The position numbers and the translations under genes are program-made. From assembly GCA_963674545.2 (NCBI GenBank), contig CAXXFB010000001.1:2542001-2606000 (forward strand): a stretch of DNA of 64,000 nt, read 5' to 3'. Below, one piece after another: positions 32,787 through 42,437 of the stretch (positions are counted from its first letter, which is position 1; each line of letters opens with the position of its first letter). This stretch comes from JABGQS01 sp963674545. GTDB lineage: Bacteria > Bacillota > Clostridia > Christensenellales > SZUA-584. A model generated the notes under the pieces. It ran no database searches and was not told where the DNA came from. It saw only the letters and a list, made by a program, of their open reading frames with translations.

Positions 32787-35700
32787 ATGGTGCACGAAGA
32801 AAAAATCGGTAAGAGAAATAGGATGAGCTTCTCCAGCATTGAAGAGGTTCTCGAGATGCCGGATCTTATAGAGATCCAGAAGAAATCCTACAGAAACTTT
32901 TTAGAGTTCGGGCTTCGTGAGGTGCTAAATGATGTGTCTCCCATAACCGACTATTCGGAAAATCTGATATTAGAATTCGTAGACTACTATCTTGATGACA
33001 ATCCAAAATATGATGTTGAAGAGTGCAAAGAACGTGATGTGAACTATGCTGCTCCGCTTAAGGTCGTCGTCCGTCTTATAAACAAAGAGACGGGTGAGAT
33101 GAAAGAGCAGGAAGTTTTCATGGGCGATTTTCCGCTTATGACGGAAAAAGGAACATTCATCATCAATGGTGCAGAGCGTGTTATAGTCAGCCAGCTCGTA
33201 AGGAGTCCTGGTGTCTATTACGGCTATTCGATCGACAAAACTGGCAAAATGCTATACAGCTCCCAGGTCATACCAAATCGTGGTGCATGGCTGGAGTTCG
33301 AGACCGATTCAAACGACTGCTACTGGGTTCGTGTTGACAGAACAAGGAAGCTCCCGATGACGGTGCTCGTTCGTGCTATGGGCTGCGGAACTAACCAGGA
33401 GATAGTTGACCTGTTCGGCGATGAAGATTTTCTTGCAGCGACGTTTAAAAAAGATGGCGGGCAAAGCACTGAAGATGGTCTAATAGAGATATACAGAAGA
33501 CTGCGTCCGGGCGAGCCGCCGACGGTCGAAAGCGCTAAAATGCTTATAAGCTCTCTGTTCTTTGACCAGAGAAGATACGACCTTGCACGTGTCGGAAGAT
33601 ATAAATATACGAAGAAGCTTTGCATATCCGCAAGGATAGAGGGCTTTGTTAGTGCAGAAAACATAGTAAGCGAAGACGGAGAAGTGCTTGCTAAAAAAGG
33701 CGAAGTCATTTCAAGAGAAGCAGCACAGCTGATAGAGATCGCCGGTGTTAATAGAGTGACTCTGCTTATAGGTGAGAAGGAAGTCAAAGTAGTCGGCAAC
33801 AACTTTGCCGATGTTTCAAGCCTTCTGCCTTTTGATGCAGAAGAAGCGGGCATAAACGAAAAAGTCCACTACCCGACGTTCAAGGCAATAATGGACGAAT
33901 ACGGCAGCGGAAAGAAGCCCGACAAGGAAGAGCTTAAAAAGCAGCTTAAAGCTTCCATAAATACACTTATACCAAAGCATATAATTGTAGACGATATAAT
34001 GGCTGCTGTAAGCTATGAGATGGGCCTCAAATACGGTATCGGTTCGACTGACGACATCGACCATCTTGGAAACAGGCGTTTGAGATCTGTAGGAGAGCTT
34101 CTCCAGAACCAGATCCGTGTCGGATTGTCCAGATTAGAGCGTGTCGTGAGGGAGCGTATGTCTATACAGGATATGGATGTTGCAACTCCTTCAAACCTTA
34201 TTAATATAAGACCGGTAACTGCGGCTATAAAAGAGTTCTTCGGTTCGTCACAGCTTTCACAGTTCATGGACCAGACGAATCCGCTTGCAGAGCTTACCCA
34301 CAAAAGAAGACTGTCTGCTCTTGGACCGGGCGGTCTTAACAGAGAGCGTGCGAGCTTCGATGTGCGTGACGTTCACCATACTCACTACGGCAGGATGTGC
34401 CCTATAGAGACGCCCGAAGGCCCGAACATCGGTCTTATCGGTTCTCTTTCAACATACGCACGTGTCAACGAGTATGGTTTCATAGAGTCGCCATATAGGA
34501 AGATAGATAAAAAGAATAAAATAGTTACAAAAGACATAATATACCTTACGGCAGACGAAGAGGATAAATACGTTGTTGCTCAGGCTAACGAGCCGATAGC
34601 GAAAGACGGGCACTTCGTACACAGCCGTGTCATGTGCCGCCGCCTTGAAGAGATCGTAGAGGTAGGCAGGGACGAAGTTGACCTCATGGACGTTTCGCCA
34701 AGGCAGGTTGTCTCAGTTGCTACGGCGCTGATACCGTTCCTTGAAAACGACGATGCCAACCGTGCGCTGATGGGATCAAACATGCAGCGTCAGGCCGTTC
34801 CGCTTATAAAGCCGGAAGCGCCTATAGTCGGAACAGGTATGGAGCACAAGGCTGCAAAAGATTCTGGCGGTACTGTGCTTGCTTATGAAGACGGTGTCGT
34901 AAAAAGCGTTTCTTCAGACATGATAATAATAGAAGAAAAAGACAGGATCCGTGAATATAAGCTTATCAAGTTCTCACGTTCGAACCAGGGAACATGTATA
35001 AATAACTATCCTATTGTAAAGGTAGGCGAGAAGGTCAAGCAGGGTGATATAATCGCTGACGGCCCTTCGACAGAAATGGGCGAGATGGCGCTTGGCAAAA
35101 ATGCGCTTATCGGATTCATGACATGGGAAGGTTATAACTATGAAGACGCTATACTCATAAGCGAGCGTCTCGTTCGTGATGACGTTTTCACTTCCATACA
35201 TATAGAAGGATATGAAAGTGAAGCCAGAGATACAAAACTCGGGCCGGAAGAAATAACAAGAGATATACCGAACGTAGGTGAGGATGCACTCAAAGACCTT
35301 GACGAGCGTGGAATAATCCGCATCGGTGCAGAAGTCAAAGCGGGCGATATTCTTGTTGGTAAAGTCACGCCAAAGGGAGAGACCGAGCTTACTGCGGAGG
35401 AGCGGCTGCTTCGTGCTATCTTCGGTGAGAAGGCAAGGGAAGTAAGGGATACTTCGCTTCGTGTGCCTCACGGCGAAGAAGGCATAGTAGTAGACGTTAA
35501 GGTCTTTACGAGAGAAAACAAAGACGAACTCACTGCCGGTGTCAACAAGCTGGTAAGGTGTTATATAGCGCAGAAGAGAAAGATAAGCGTTGGTGACAAG
35601 ATGGCAGGACGCCACGGTAACAAGGGCGTTATTTCAAGGGTACTTCCTATAGAAGATATGCCTTTCCTGCCGGACGGCACACCGCTCGATATAGTTCTAA

Positions 35701-36620
35701 ATCCTCTTGGCGTTCCTTCCCGTATGAACATCGGGCAGGTGCTGGAGGTTCATCTTGGTTACGTCGCAAAGGCGCTTGGGTGGAATATAGCCACACCTGT
35801 TTTCGACGGTGCAACCGAAGAAGAGATAATGAAATATTTCGAAGAGCTGGGGTTAAACCCGGACGGCAAGATGGTGCTGTACGACGGTCGGAGCGGTGAA
35901 CCGTTCGAGAACCGTGTAACTGTCGGTTATATGTATATACTCAAGCTTCATCATCTCGTAGACGATAAGATACATGCAAGGTCCACAGGACCGTACTCGC
36001 TGGTTACTCAGCAGCCGCTGGGCGGTAAAGCGCAGTTCGGCGGACAGCGTTTCGGAGAGATGGAAGTTTGGGCGCTTGAAGCGTACGGCGCTGCAAACAC
36101 TCTGCAGGAGATATTAACGGTAAAATCGGACGATGTTGTCGGACGTGTTAAAACATATGAAGCAATAGTAAAGGGCGAAAATATACCCGAACCGGGTATT
36201 CCTGAATCGTTCAAAGTGCTCATAAAGGAAATGCAGGCGTTGTCGCTGGACGTTAAAGTCATGGGCGGAGCCGGTAATGAACTTACCATAAAAGAAAGCA
36301 TAGATGATGAAGTGACAGGGCTTGAAGTCAACATAGAGGGCGAGGAAGCCGGCGCTGCTGCAGAAGGCGGCAAGGGCGAAGAAATCGACTTCTCAGAACT
36401 CAACTTCGATGAGATGGATGTACCGGATCTTGACGGCCTTGATGATATCGACCTTGATGATGTTGACCTTGGCGATCTTGAGATAGACGACATTGACGCA
36501 GATGAAGAAGAGATCGATGACGAAGACTTAGACCTTGAAGATATTGAGGTCGAGTCACTGGAAAGCCTCATAGAAGCAGACATAGAAGATGCTCTGGATG
36601 AAAATGAGGACGATGACTAA
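32787..36620 (+). CDS. rpoB: DNA-directed RNA polymerase subunit beta
   Basis: A 1277-residue core polymerase subunit. The rifampicin-pocket region FGSSQLSQFMDQTNPLAEL with THKRRLSALGPGG keeps the usual Asp, His and Ser of sensitive enzymes. GRHGNKGVISRVLP and the C-terminal GGKAQFGGQRFGEMEVWALEAYGAA clamp segment are present. Unusually, the last 100 or so residues (from about 1180) are an extremely acidic Asp/Glu/Leu/Ile tail, beginning EEIDFSELNFDEMDVPDLDG and containing DDIDLDDVDLGDLEIDDIDA. Acidic tails occur in some clostridial beta subunits; this one is long. AGGAG lies about 15 bp before the ATG, a wide spacing. rpoC follows after 40 bp. Confidence 0.97.
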   Translation: MVHEEKIGKRNRMSFSSIEEVLEMPDLIEIQKKSYRNFLEFGLREVLNDVSPITDYSENLILEFVDYYLDDNPKYDVEECKERDVNYAAPLKVVVRLINKETGEMKEQEVFMGDFPLMTEKGTFIINGAERVIVSQLVRSPGVYYGYSIDKTGKMLYSSQVIPNRGAWLEFETDSNDCYWVRVDRTRKLPMTVLVRAMGCGTNQEIVDLFGDEDFLAATFKKDGGQSTEDGLIEIYRRLRPGEPPTVESAKMLISSLFFDQRRYDLARVGRYKYTKKLCISARIEGFVSAENIVSEDGEVLAKKGEVISREAAQLIEIAGVNRVTLLIGEKEVKVVGNNFADVSSLLPFDAEEAGINEKVHYPTFKAIMDEYGSGKKPDKEELKKQLKASINTLIPKHIIVDDIMAAVSYEMGLKYGIGSTDDIDHLGNRRLRSVGELLQNQIRVGLSRLERVVRERMSIQDMDVATPSNLINIRPVTAAIKEFFGSSQLSQFMDQTNPLAELTHKRRLSALGPGGLNRERASFDVRDVHHTHYGRMCPIETPEGPNIGLIGSLSTYARVNEYGFIESPYRKIDKKNKIVTKDIIYLTADEEDKYVVAQANEPIAKDGHFVHSRVMCRRLEEIVEVGRDEVDLMDVSPRQVVSVATALIPFLENDDANRALMGSNMQRQAVPLIKPEAPIVGTGMEHKAAKDSGGTVLAYEDGVVKSVSSDMIIIEEKDRIREYKLIKFSRSNQGTCINNYPIVKVGEKVKQGDIIADGPSTEMGEMALGKNALIGFMTWEGYNYEDAILISERLVRDDVFTSIHIEGYESEARDTKLGPEEITRDIPNVGEDALKDLDERGIIRIGAEVKAGDILVGKVTPKGETELTAEERLLRAIFGEKAREVRDTSLRVPHGEEGIVVDVKVFTRENKDELTAGVNKLVRCYIAQKRKISVGDKMAGRHGNKGVISRVLPIEDMPFLPDGTPLDIVLNPLGVPSRMNIGQVLEVHLGYVAKALGWNIATPVFDGATEEEIMKYFEELGLNPDGKMVLYDGRSGEPFENRVTVGYMYILKLHHLVDDKIHARSTGPYSLVTQQPLGGKAQFGGQRFGEMEVWALEAYGAANTLQEILTVKSDDVVGRVKTYEAIVKGENIPEPGIPESFKVLIKEMQALSLDVKVMGGAGNELTIKESIDDEVTGLEVNIEGEEAGAAAEGGKGEEIDFSELNFDEMDVPDLDGLDDIDLDDVDLGDLEIDDIDADEEEIDDEDLDLEDIEVESLESLIEADIEDALDENEDDD

Positions 36621-36660
36621 GATTATTTAAGATTTTGACATACGAGAGGAGAGGAATTAT

Positions 36661-39600
36661 TTGTTCGAACTAGGCAATTTTGATTCCATTCAGATTGGAT
36701 TGGCGTCCCCGGAAAAGATCAGAGAATGGTCAAGGGGAGAGGTAAAAAAACCAGAGACCATTAATTACAGGACGCTCAAACCTGAAAAAGACGGTCTTTT
36801 CTGCGAGCGCATATTCGGCCCTACAAAGGACTGGGAATGCCACTGCGGACGTTATAAGCGGGTACGTTACAAGGGTATAGTCTGCGATAAGTGCGGAGTT
36901 GAAGTAACTCGTGCAAAGGTACGTCGTGAGAGGATGGGACACATAGAGCTTGCAGCTCCAGTGTCACACATCTGGTATTTTAAAGGCATACCTTCACGTA
37001 TGGGGCTGCTCCTGGATATGTCTCCGAGAGAGCTTGAAAAGGTACTTTATTTTGCATCTTTTGTGGTAACGGATGCCGGCGATACTCCACTTGAGTACAA
37101 GCAGCTTCTTTCAGATAAAGAGCTGCGTGAAGCAGAGGAAAAATACGGCGAAGAATCTTTCACGGCAAAGATGGGTGCAGAAGGCGTGAAGCTTCTGCTT
37201 AAGGATATCGACCTTGATAAAGAATCTAAAGAGCTCAAAGAAGAGCTTGAAACATGTACAGGCCAGAGGCGTGTGCGTGCGATAAAGAGACTCGAAGTTA
37301 TCGAGGCGTTCCGCCAGTCAGGCAACAAGCCGGAGTGGATAATACTCGATTGTATACCGATAATTCCGCCGGAGTTGAGGCCGATGGTACAGCTTGACGG
37401 TGGCAGGTTTGCGACGAGCGACTTAAACGACCTTTACCGTCGTGTTATAAACAGGAACAATCGTTTGAACAGACTGCTGACGTTGCGTGCTCCTGATATC
37501 ATTGTCAGGAACGAGAAGCGTATGCTCCAGGAAGCGGTAGATGCTTTGATCGATAACGGCAGGCGTGGCCGTCCCGTCACAGGGCCGGGCAACCGTCCGC
37601 TCAAGTCGCTTTCCGATATGCTTCGGGGCAAACAGGGCCGTTTCAGACAGAACCTGCTTGGCAAACGTGTTGACTATTCCGGCCGAAGCGTTATCGTTGT
37701 TGGCCCTGATCTTAAGATGTATCAATGTGGTCTGCCAAAAGAGATGGCATTAGAGCTTTTCAAACCTTTTGTTATGAAAAAGCTTGTTGAAGATGGCATG
37801 GCTCACAACATAAAGAGCGCAAAAAGAATGGTAGAGCGCGTACGCCCGGAAGTCTGGGGTGTGCTTGAGTACGTTATAAAGGATCATCCGGTACTTCTTA
37901 ATCGTGCACCTACGCTGCATCGTTTGGGAATACAGGCTTTCGAGCCGGTTCTTGTAGAAGGCAAGGCTTTAAAGCTTCATCCACTCGTTTGTACTGCGTA
38001 CAACGCAGACTTTGACGGAGACCAGATGGCTGTTCATGTACCGCTTTCAGTGGAAGCACAGGCTGAATGCCGCTTCCTAATGCTAGCGGCCAATAATATA
38101 TTGAAACCGCAGGACGGCAAACCTGTTGTCAGCCCGACGCAGGATATGGTTATAGGAAGCTATTACATGACCATAATGAGGGATGACGTTAAAGGCTGCG
38201 GCAGTTATTTCTCCAGCGAGGACGAAGCGGAGCTTGCGTATCATACAGGCGCTATAGACCTTCAGGCGCAGGTTAACGTGAAATTTACAAGAGAAGTTAA
38301 CGGCAAGATGGTCAGCAAGTTTGTAAAGACAACACCGGGCAGGATAATTTTCAACGAAGCTATACCGCAGGATCTTGGGTTTGTTGACAGAACGCAGGAA
38401 GGCAGCGAGTTTATGCTCGAAATAGACTTCCTTGTTGGTAAAAAGCAGCTTGGAAAGATTGTTGAATATTGTTACAGGAAATACGGTGAAACAAAAACAG
38501 CGGAAGTACTTGACGAAGTAAAACGTCTTGGGTTCCACTACTCTACTTTAGGTGCTGTAACCATAAGCGTCAGCGATATCAAGATACCTAAGGAAAAGGC
38601 AGAACTCATCGAAGCTGCCGAACAGAAAGTCTTTGATATAGAGAAGAAGTTCAAGCGTGGTTTCCTCACAAACGAGGAGAGAAAGAGCAACGTTATAAAA
38701 GTCTGGTCAGAAACGACGGACAAGGTCGCAGATGCGCTGATAGAAGGGCTCTCACAGTATAACCCGGTCAACATGATGGCGGACTCGGGCGCAAGGGGCT
38801 CTAAGAACCAGATAAGGCAGCTTGCCGGTATGCGTGGACTTATGGCAGACCCGTCGGGTGCGATCATAGAGATACCTATCCGTGCAAACTTCCGTGAGGG
38901 CCTTACAGTTCTTGAGTTCTTCATATCTACGCATGGTGCAAGAAAAGGACTTGCCGACACCGCTCTTAGGACGGCCGACTCGGGTTATCTCACACGTCGT
39001 CTGGTTGATGTCAGCCAGGATGTTATCGTACGTGAAGAAGACTGTCTGAGCGAGGGCGATGCTATAAGCGGAGTATGGGTAGAAGATGTTAAAAACGGCA
39101 AAGAAGTCATTGAACCGTTTATTGACCGTATCGGCGGAAGACATGCAGCAGCAGATATAGTTCATCCGGAAACGGGCGATGTTATAGTAAAGGCTAATGA
39201 ATACATAACATATGAGCACTGTAATAAGATAGAAGCTGCCGGCATCAAGGGCGCATATATAAGGTCGGTGCTGACGTGCAAGACAAGGCACGGCGTATGC
39301 GCAAAGTGTTACGGTGCAGATATGTCAAACGGCAGGAAAGTAAGCATCGGCGAAGCTGTAGGTATAATAGCTGCTCAGTCTATAGGTGAGCCGGGTACTC
39401 AGCTTACGATGAGAACGTTCCATACAGGCGGTGTTGCAGGAAGCGATATAACACACGGTCTTCCGCGTGTTGAAGAGCTTTTCGAGGCAAGAAAGCCGAA
39501 AGGTCTTGCTATAATAAGTGAGATAGCCGGTAAAATAACTGTCGACGAAAACAAGAAAAAGACGGAAGTTACAGTTACCAGCGAAGACGGAATGGCGGAA

Positions 39601-40275
39601 AGCTATTCTATACCGTTTGGCTCAAGGATAAAAGTACAGAACGACCAGACAATAGAAGCCGGCGATGAGCTGACTGAAGGCTCTATCAACCCGAATGATA
39701 TTTTGAAGATAAAGGGTGCCAAGGGCGTTCAGGCATATCTCTTAAAAGAGGTGCAGATGGTTTATCGTCTGCAGGGTGTTGAGATATCCGACAAGCATAT
39801 AGAAGTAATAATTCGCCAGATGCTTAAAAAGTGTAAGATCGAGGACGCAGGAGACACAGAACTGCTTCCTGGCTCACTGGTAGATATATACCAGTTTGAC
39901 GATGCTAATGAAGAGATGATAAAGGAAGGCAAAAAGCCGGCAACTGCTAGGCGTGTGCTGCTTGGTATCACGAAAGCATCTCTTGCGACCGACTCTTTCC
40001 TCTCGGCTGCTTCTTTCCAGGAGACGACGAGAGTGCTGACCGAGGCCGCTATAAAAGGCAAGAGCGACCCTCTGCTTGGTCTTAAAGAGAACGTTATAAT
40101 AGGAAAGCTCATACCTGCTGGTACGGGAATGAGAAGATATAAGAATATTGAAGTAATAAAGAACATACTGAACGAGGACATTGTAGAGGGCGTAAAGATG
40201 AACGGCGCTGAATATTCCAGCCTGTTCGCAGACTATAGCGATGAAGCATCGGATGATTTAAATCTGGAGCTTTAA
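36661..40275 (+). CDS. rpoC: DNA-directed RNA polymerase subunit beta'
   Basis: A 1204-residue core polymerase subunit. The N-terminal zinc ribbon is CHCGRYKRVRYKGIVCDKCG (about residues 60-79). The catalytic Mg loop is YNADFDGDQMAVH near residue 447. The second zinc site is CKTRHGVCAKCYG near 880, followed by the bridge and trigger-loop segment GEPGTQLTMRTFHTGG. TTG 36661 is the start, behind GAGGAGAGG. The length is normal for Firmicutes, without large lineage insertions. Confidence 0.98.
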   Translation: MFELGNFDSIQIGLASPEKIREWSRGEVKKPETINYRTLKPEKDGLFCERIFGPTKDWECHCGRYKRVRYKGIVCDKCGVEVTRAKVRRERMGHIELAAPVSHIWYFKGIPSRMGLLLDMSPRELEKVLYFASFVVTDAGDTPLEYKQLLSDKELREAEEKYGEESFTAKMGAEGVKLLLKDIDLDKESKELKEELETCTGQRRVRAIKRLEVIEAFRQSGNKPEWIILDCIPIIPPELRPMVQLDGGRFATSDLNDLYRRVINRNNRLNRLLTLRAPDIIVRNEKRMLQEAVDALIDNGRRGRPVTGPGNRPLKSLSDMLRGKQGRFRQNLLGKRVDYSGRSVIVVGPDLKMYQCGLPKEMALELFKPFVMKKLVEDGMAHNIKSAKRMVERVRPEVWGVLEYVIKDHPVLLNRAPTLHRLGIQAFEPVLVEGKALKLHPLVCTAYNADFDGDQMAVHVPLSVEAQAECRFLMLAANNILKPQDGKPVVSPTQDMVIGSYYMTIMRDDVKGCGSYFSSEDEAELAYHTGAIDLQAQVNVKFTREVNGKMVSKFVKTTPGRIIFNEAIPQDLGFVDRTQEGSEFMLEIDFLVGKKQLGKIVEYCYRKYGETKTAEVLDEVKRLGFHYSTLGAVTISVSDIKIPKEKAELIEAAEQKVFDIEKKFKRGFLTNEERKSNVIKVWSETTDKVADALIEGLSQYNPVNMMADSGARGSKNQIRQLAGMRGLMADPSGAIIEIPIRANFREGLTVLEFFISTHGARKGLADTALRTADSGYLTRRLVDVSQDVIVREEDCLSEGDAISGVWVEDVKNGKEVIEPFIDRIGGRHAAADIVHPETGDVIVKANEYITYEHCNKIEAAGIKGAYIRSVLTCKTRHGVCAKCYGADMSNGRKVSIGEAVGIIAAQSIGEPGTQLTMRTFHTGGVAGSDITHGLPRVEELFEARKPKGLAIISEIAGKITVDENKKKTEVTVTSEDGMAESYSIPFGSRIKVQNDQTIEAGDELTEGSINPNDILKIKGAKGVQAYLLKEVQMVYRLQGVEISDKHIEVIIRQMLKKCKIEDAGDTELLPGSLVDIYQFDDANEEMIKEGKKPATARRVLLGITKASLATDSFLSAASFQETTRVLTEAAIKGKSDPLLGLKENVIIGKLIPAGTGMRRYKNIEVIKNILNEDIVEGVKMNGAEYSSLFADYSDEASDDLNLEL

Positions 40276-40293
40276 TCACCGGGGGAAGGAACC

Positions 40294-41055
40294 ATGCCGA
40301 AGAATAAAAACTGTGCAATTACAGATTCGCCGCTGTGTCAGTGGCTCAATAAGGACTGTGGCAGCTGCTACATAAATTCGCTGAAGAACGATGAAGCTAA
40401 AGAAGAAGCGCTCAATAGCTTTGAAGTTATGCTTTCGCTTCTGCCGGACGATTTTGACGAACTGTCCGGCGAGGAGTGCCAGTTCTGCAGGAAAGACCCT
40501 AAAAAGCGTGCAGGCTATGCTGTTACCGACCTTGGACATGCAGAGCCAAAGACGATGAAGGGGATGTTCTTCGGAATAGGCAAAAAAGTGCGCAGAAGAA
40601 TAGGTTCTATGGTTCCTTTGAATATATCGATATGTAAAGACTGCCGCAGGACATTCAGACTGACGGAAGGAATAAGGTGGATCAGTATTCTATTGCTGAC
40701 GGCTATAGCGATAGTTATAGTGAGCCTGCCGTCTTTTTCGTCAAGGTTTGATGCATCGGCCTCAGTTGTTCCGTATGCAGTTGTCGCTGGCGGCTTGCTG
40801 CTTGGCTATATAGTGGGCAAGCTTGCAACTGCTCAGTATATAAAGGCAAAGAACAAGCAGACCTATCTTAACATATTCGAGATACCTATTTGTGCAAAGA
40901 TGCAGGACGACGGATGGTTCCTCATACAGGATAATCCGGGAGTAACGAGGTTTATTTTCTCTAAAAAGACGGTGCTCCATAAGATAGAAGGGCTAAAAGA
41001 ACTTAAAAGTTCGCTAAAAGATGATTTTGAACAAACGTCCTTTTTAGAGCATTGA
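40294..41055 (+). CDS. Unknown membrane protein with N-terminal Cys clusters
   Basis: I do not recognise this 253-residue protein. Residues 1-110 are soluble and Cys-rich: C-x7-C in NCAITDSPLC, CGSC at about 22-25, CQFC near 63-66, and CKDC near 107-110. These are likely zinc or Fe-S ligands. Two membrane helices follow (about 122-142 and 155-173). The C-terminal 70 residues are soluble and contain GWFLIQDNPGVTRFIFSKK. ATG 40294 is preceded by GGGGGAAGG. It lies 18 bp after rpoC, so it is probably cotranscribed, and its stop overlaps the promoter of the L7Ae-rpsL operon. The link to transcription or translation is only by position. Confidence 0.7.
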   Translation: MPKNKNCAITDSPLCQWLNKDCGSCYINSLKNDEAKEEALNSFEVMLSLLPDDFDELSGEECQFCRKDPKKRAGYAVTDLGHAEPKTMKGMFFGIGKKVRRRIGSMVPLNISICKDCRRTFRLTEGIRWISILLLTAIAIVIVSLPSFSSRFDASASVVPYAVVAGGLLLGYIVGKLATAQYIKAKNKQTYLNIFEIPICAKMQDDGWFLIQDNPGVTRFIFSKKTVLHKIEGLKELKSSLKDDFEQTSFLEH

Positions 41056-41080
41056 CAAGCAAGGGTACGGGTGTTAAAAT
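41052..41080 (+). promoter_or_regulatory. Promoter of the L7Ae-rpsL-rpsG-fusA operon
   Basis: TTGACA (41052-41057), 17 bp, TAAAAT (41075-41080). The -35 box contains the stop codon of the upstream gene. Confidence 0.82.
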
Positions 41081-41142
41081 GTCTCTGCTGTGCGCATTTT
41101 TAAGGTGCGTCATGGCTTTTGTCCGCATGGAGGATGATTTTT

Positions 41143-41397
41143 GTGGGTATTGTAGAAGATCTGTTTGATGCAGAAAAACGGATTGTCGGATCCAAGCAGG
41201 TGATCAAACAGGCAGAGAGTTTGAAGGGCGGTAAGGTTTATATAGCAAAGGATGCTGACGAGCCGCTGATAGAAAAGCTAAAAGAAGCTTGTGAAAAACA
41301 CAGCATAGAATATGACATGTCACATACTATGCAGCAGATAGGCAGTGCAAGCGGCATACAAGTCGGTAGTGCATGTGCCGCTGTAAAACGGCAATAA
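41143..41397 (+). CDS. L7Ae-family ribosomal protein-like (YbxF type)
   Basis: An RNA-binding protein of the L7Ae/L30e/S12e family, which recognises kink-turns. I choose GTG 41143 (84 residues), placed 9 bp after GGAGG; ATG 41134 abuts the ribosome site and the TTG at 41119 lies upstream of it. Visible family features are GSKQVIKQAESLKGGKVYIAKDADE and the C-terminal IGSASGIQVGSACAAVK. The position between rpoC and rpsL matches YbxF of Bacillus. Function in the ribosome is uncertain in bacteria. Confidence 0.88.
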   Translation: MGIVEDLFDAEKRIVGSKQVIKQAESLKGGKVYIAKDADEPLIEKLKEACEKHSIEYDMSHTMQQIGSASGIQVGSACAAVKRQ

Positions 41398-41474
41398 AAG
41401 ACATCCCCTTATAGCTTGGGTTGCAAAGGGGTTACAATAAAAACAAATGAAAGAAAGGAGGCAGCGATACTGAC

Positions 41475-41849
41475 ATGCCTACAATTAACCAATTGGTTAA
41501 ACAGGGAAGAAAGAGTGCTACTACAAAGAGCGCCGCTCCAATCCTGAAACAAAGTCCTCAGAAAAGAGGAGTTTGTCTCACGGTGAGAACGATGACTCCA
41601 AAGAAGCCAAACTCTGCCCTTAGAAAAATTGCCAGAGTTCGCCTGGTCAACGGCCTTGAAGGTACTGCGTACATTCCGGGAATCGGCCACAATCTGCAAG
41701 AGCATAGTGTTGTTCTTATAAGAGGCGGCAGGATAAAAGATCTGCCGGGCGTTAGATATCATATAGTCAGAGGCGCACTTGACAGCGCCGGAGTAGCTGA
41801 CAGGAAACAGGCCCGTAGCAAATACGGCGCTAAACGTCCTAAGAAGTAA
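41475..41849 (+). CDS. rpsL: 30S ribosomal protein S12
   Basis: A decoding-centre protein of 124 residues, starting MPTINQLVKQGRK. The streptomycin-contact segment TPKKPNSALRK keeps the wild-type lysine, and RGGRIKDLPGVRYHIVRG is intact, so no ribosomal streptomycin-resistance change is seen. First of the classic str genes; rpsG follows after 16 bp. Confidence 0.98.
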   Translation: MPTINQLVKQGRKSATTKSAAPILKQSPQKRGVCLTVRTMTPKKPNSALRKIARVRLVNGLEGTAYIPGIGHNLQEHSVVLIRGGRIKDLPGVRYHIVRGALDSAGVADRKQARSKYGAKRPKK

Positions 41850-41865
41850 TTAGAAGGAGGAAAAC

Positions 41866-42336
41866 ATGCCAAGACGTGGTAGTGCTCCAAAGCATGAAGT
41901 CTTGCCGGATCCTATATATAAATCCATAGTATTGACAAAGCTTATCAATCAGGTCATGCTGGATGGTAAAAGAGGAACGGCGCAAAAGATTTGTTACGAT
42001 GCCTTTGATATAATCAAAGAAAAAATGGGGCTGGAACCTTTAGAGGTTTTTGATAAGGCCATGGAGAACATCATGCCTGTTCTTGAAGTTAAAGCAAGAA
42101 GAGTGGGTGGTGCGACATACCAGGTGCCTGTGGAAGTAAGGCCGGAGAGAAGGCAGACACTTGCCATAAGATGGATGGTCTTAAACACAAGAAAGAGAAA
42201 CGAAAAGACAATGAGTCAGCGTCTTTCCGGAGAGATAATGGATGCTTATAACAGCACCGGTGCAAGCGTTAAGAAACGTGAAGACATGCACAAGATGGCA
42301 GAGGCCAACAAGGCATTTGCTCATTACAGGTGGTAA
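41866..42336 (+). CDS. rpsG: 30S ribosomal protein S7
   Basis: A primary 16S rRNA-binding protein of 156 residues. Family segments are MPRRGSAPKHEVLPDPIY, NQVMLDGKRGTAQKI, RRVGGATYQVPVEVRPERR and AEANKAFAHYRW at the C-terminus. AGAAGGAGG is 6 bp before the ATG. A 101-bp gap follows before fusA. Confidence 0.98.
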   Translation: MPRRGSAPKHEVLPDPIYKSIVLTKLINQVMLDGKRGTAQKICYDAFDIIKEKMGLEPLEVFDKAMENIMPVLEVKARRVGGATYQVPVEVRPERRQTLAIRWMVLNTRKRNEKTMSQRLSGEIMDAYNSTGASVKKREDMHKMAEANKAFAHYRW

Positions 42337-42437
42337 AAGCATGAAACAGAGTTTATCCGGTGAAACCCTGATGGAGACTGAAAAGTTAGCGGCCGGCATA
42401 AACATTTTGGAACGGTCAGAACAAATGGAGGAAGAGA

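Noticed and set aside
34230..34330. Rifampicin-, streptomycin- or elfamycin-resistance changes in rpoB, rpsL and tuf
   Set aside because: Key positions I could compare look wild type; no basis for a resistance claim.
34974..35615. 213-codon minus-strand frame inside rpoB
   Set aside because: Shadow of a highly conserved gene, no start signal, composition typical of antisense reading.
36008..36583. 191-codon Ser-rich minus-strand frame
   Set aside because: It is the complement of the Asp/Glu-coding tail of rpoB, which gives Ser/Ile codons in antisense.
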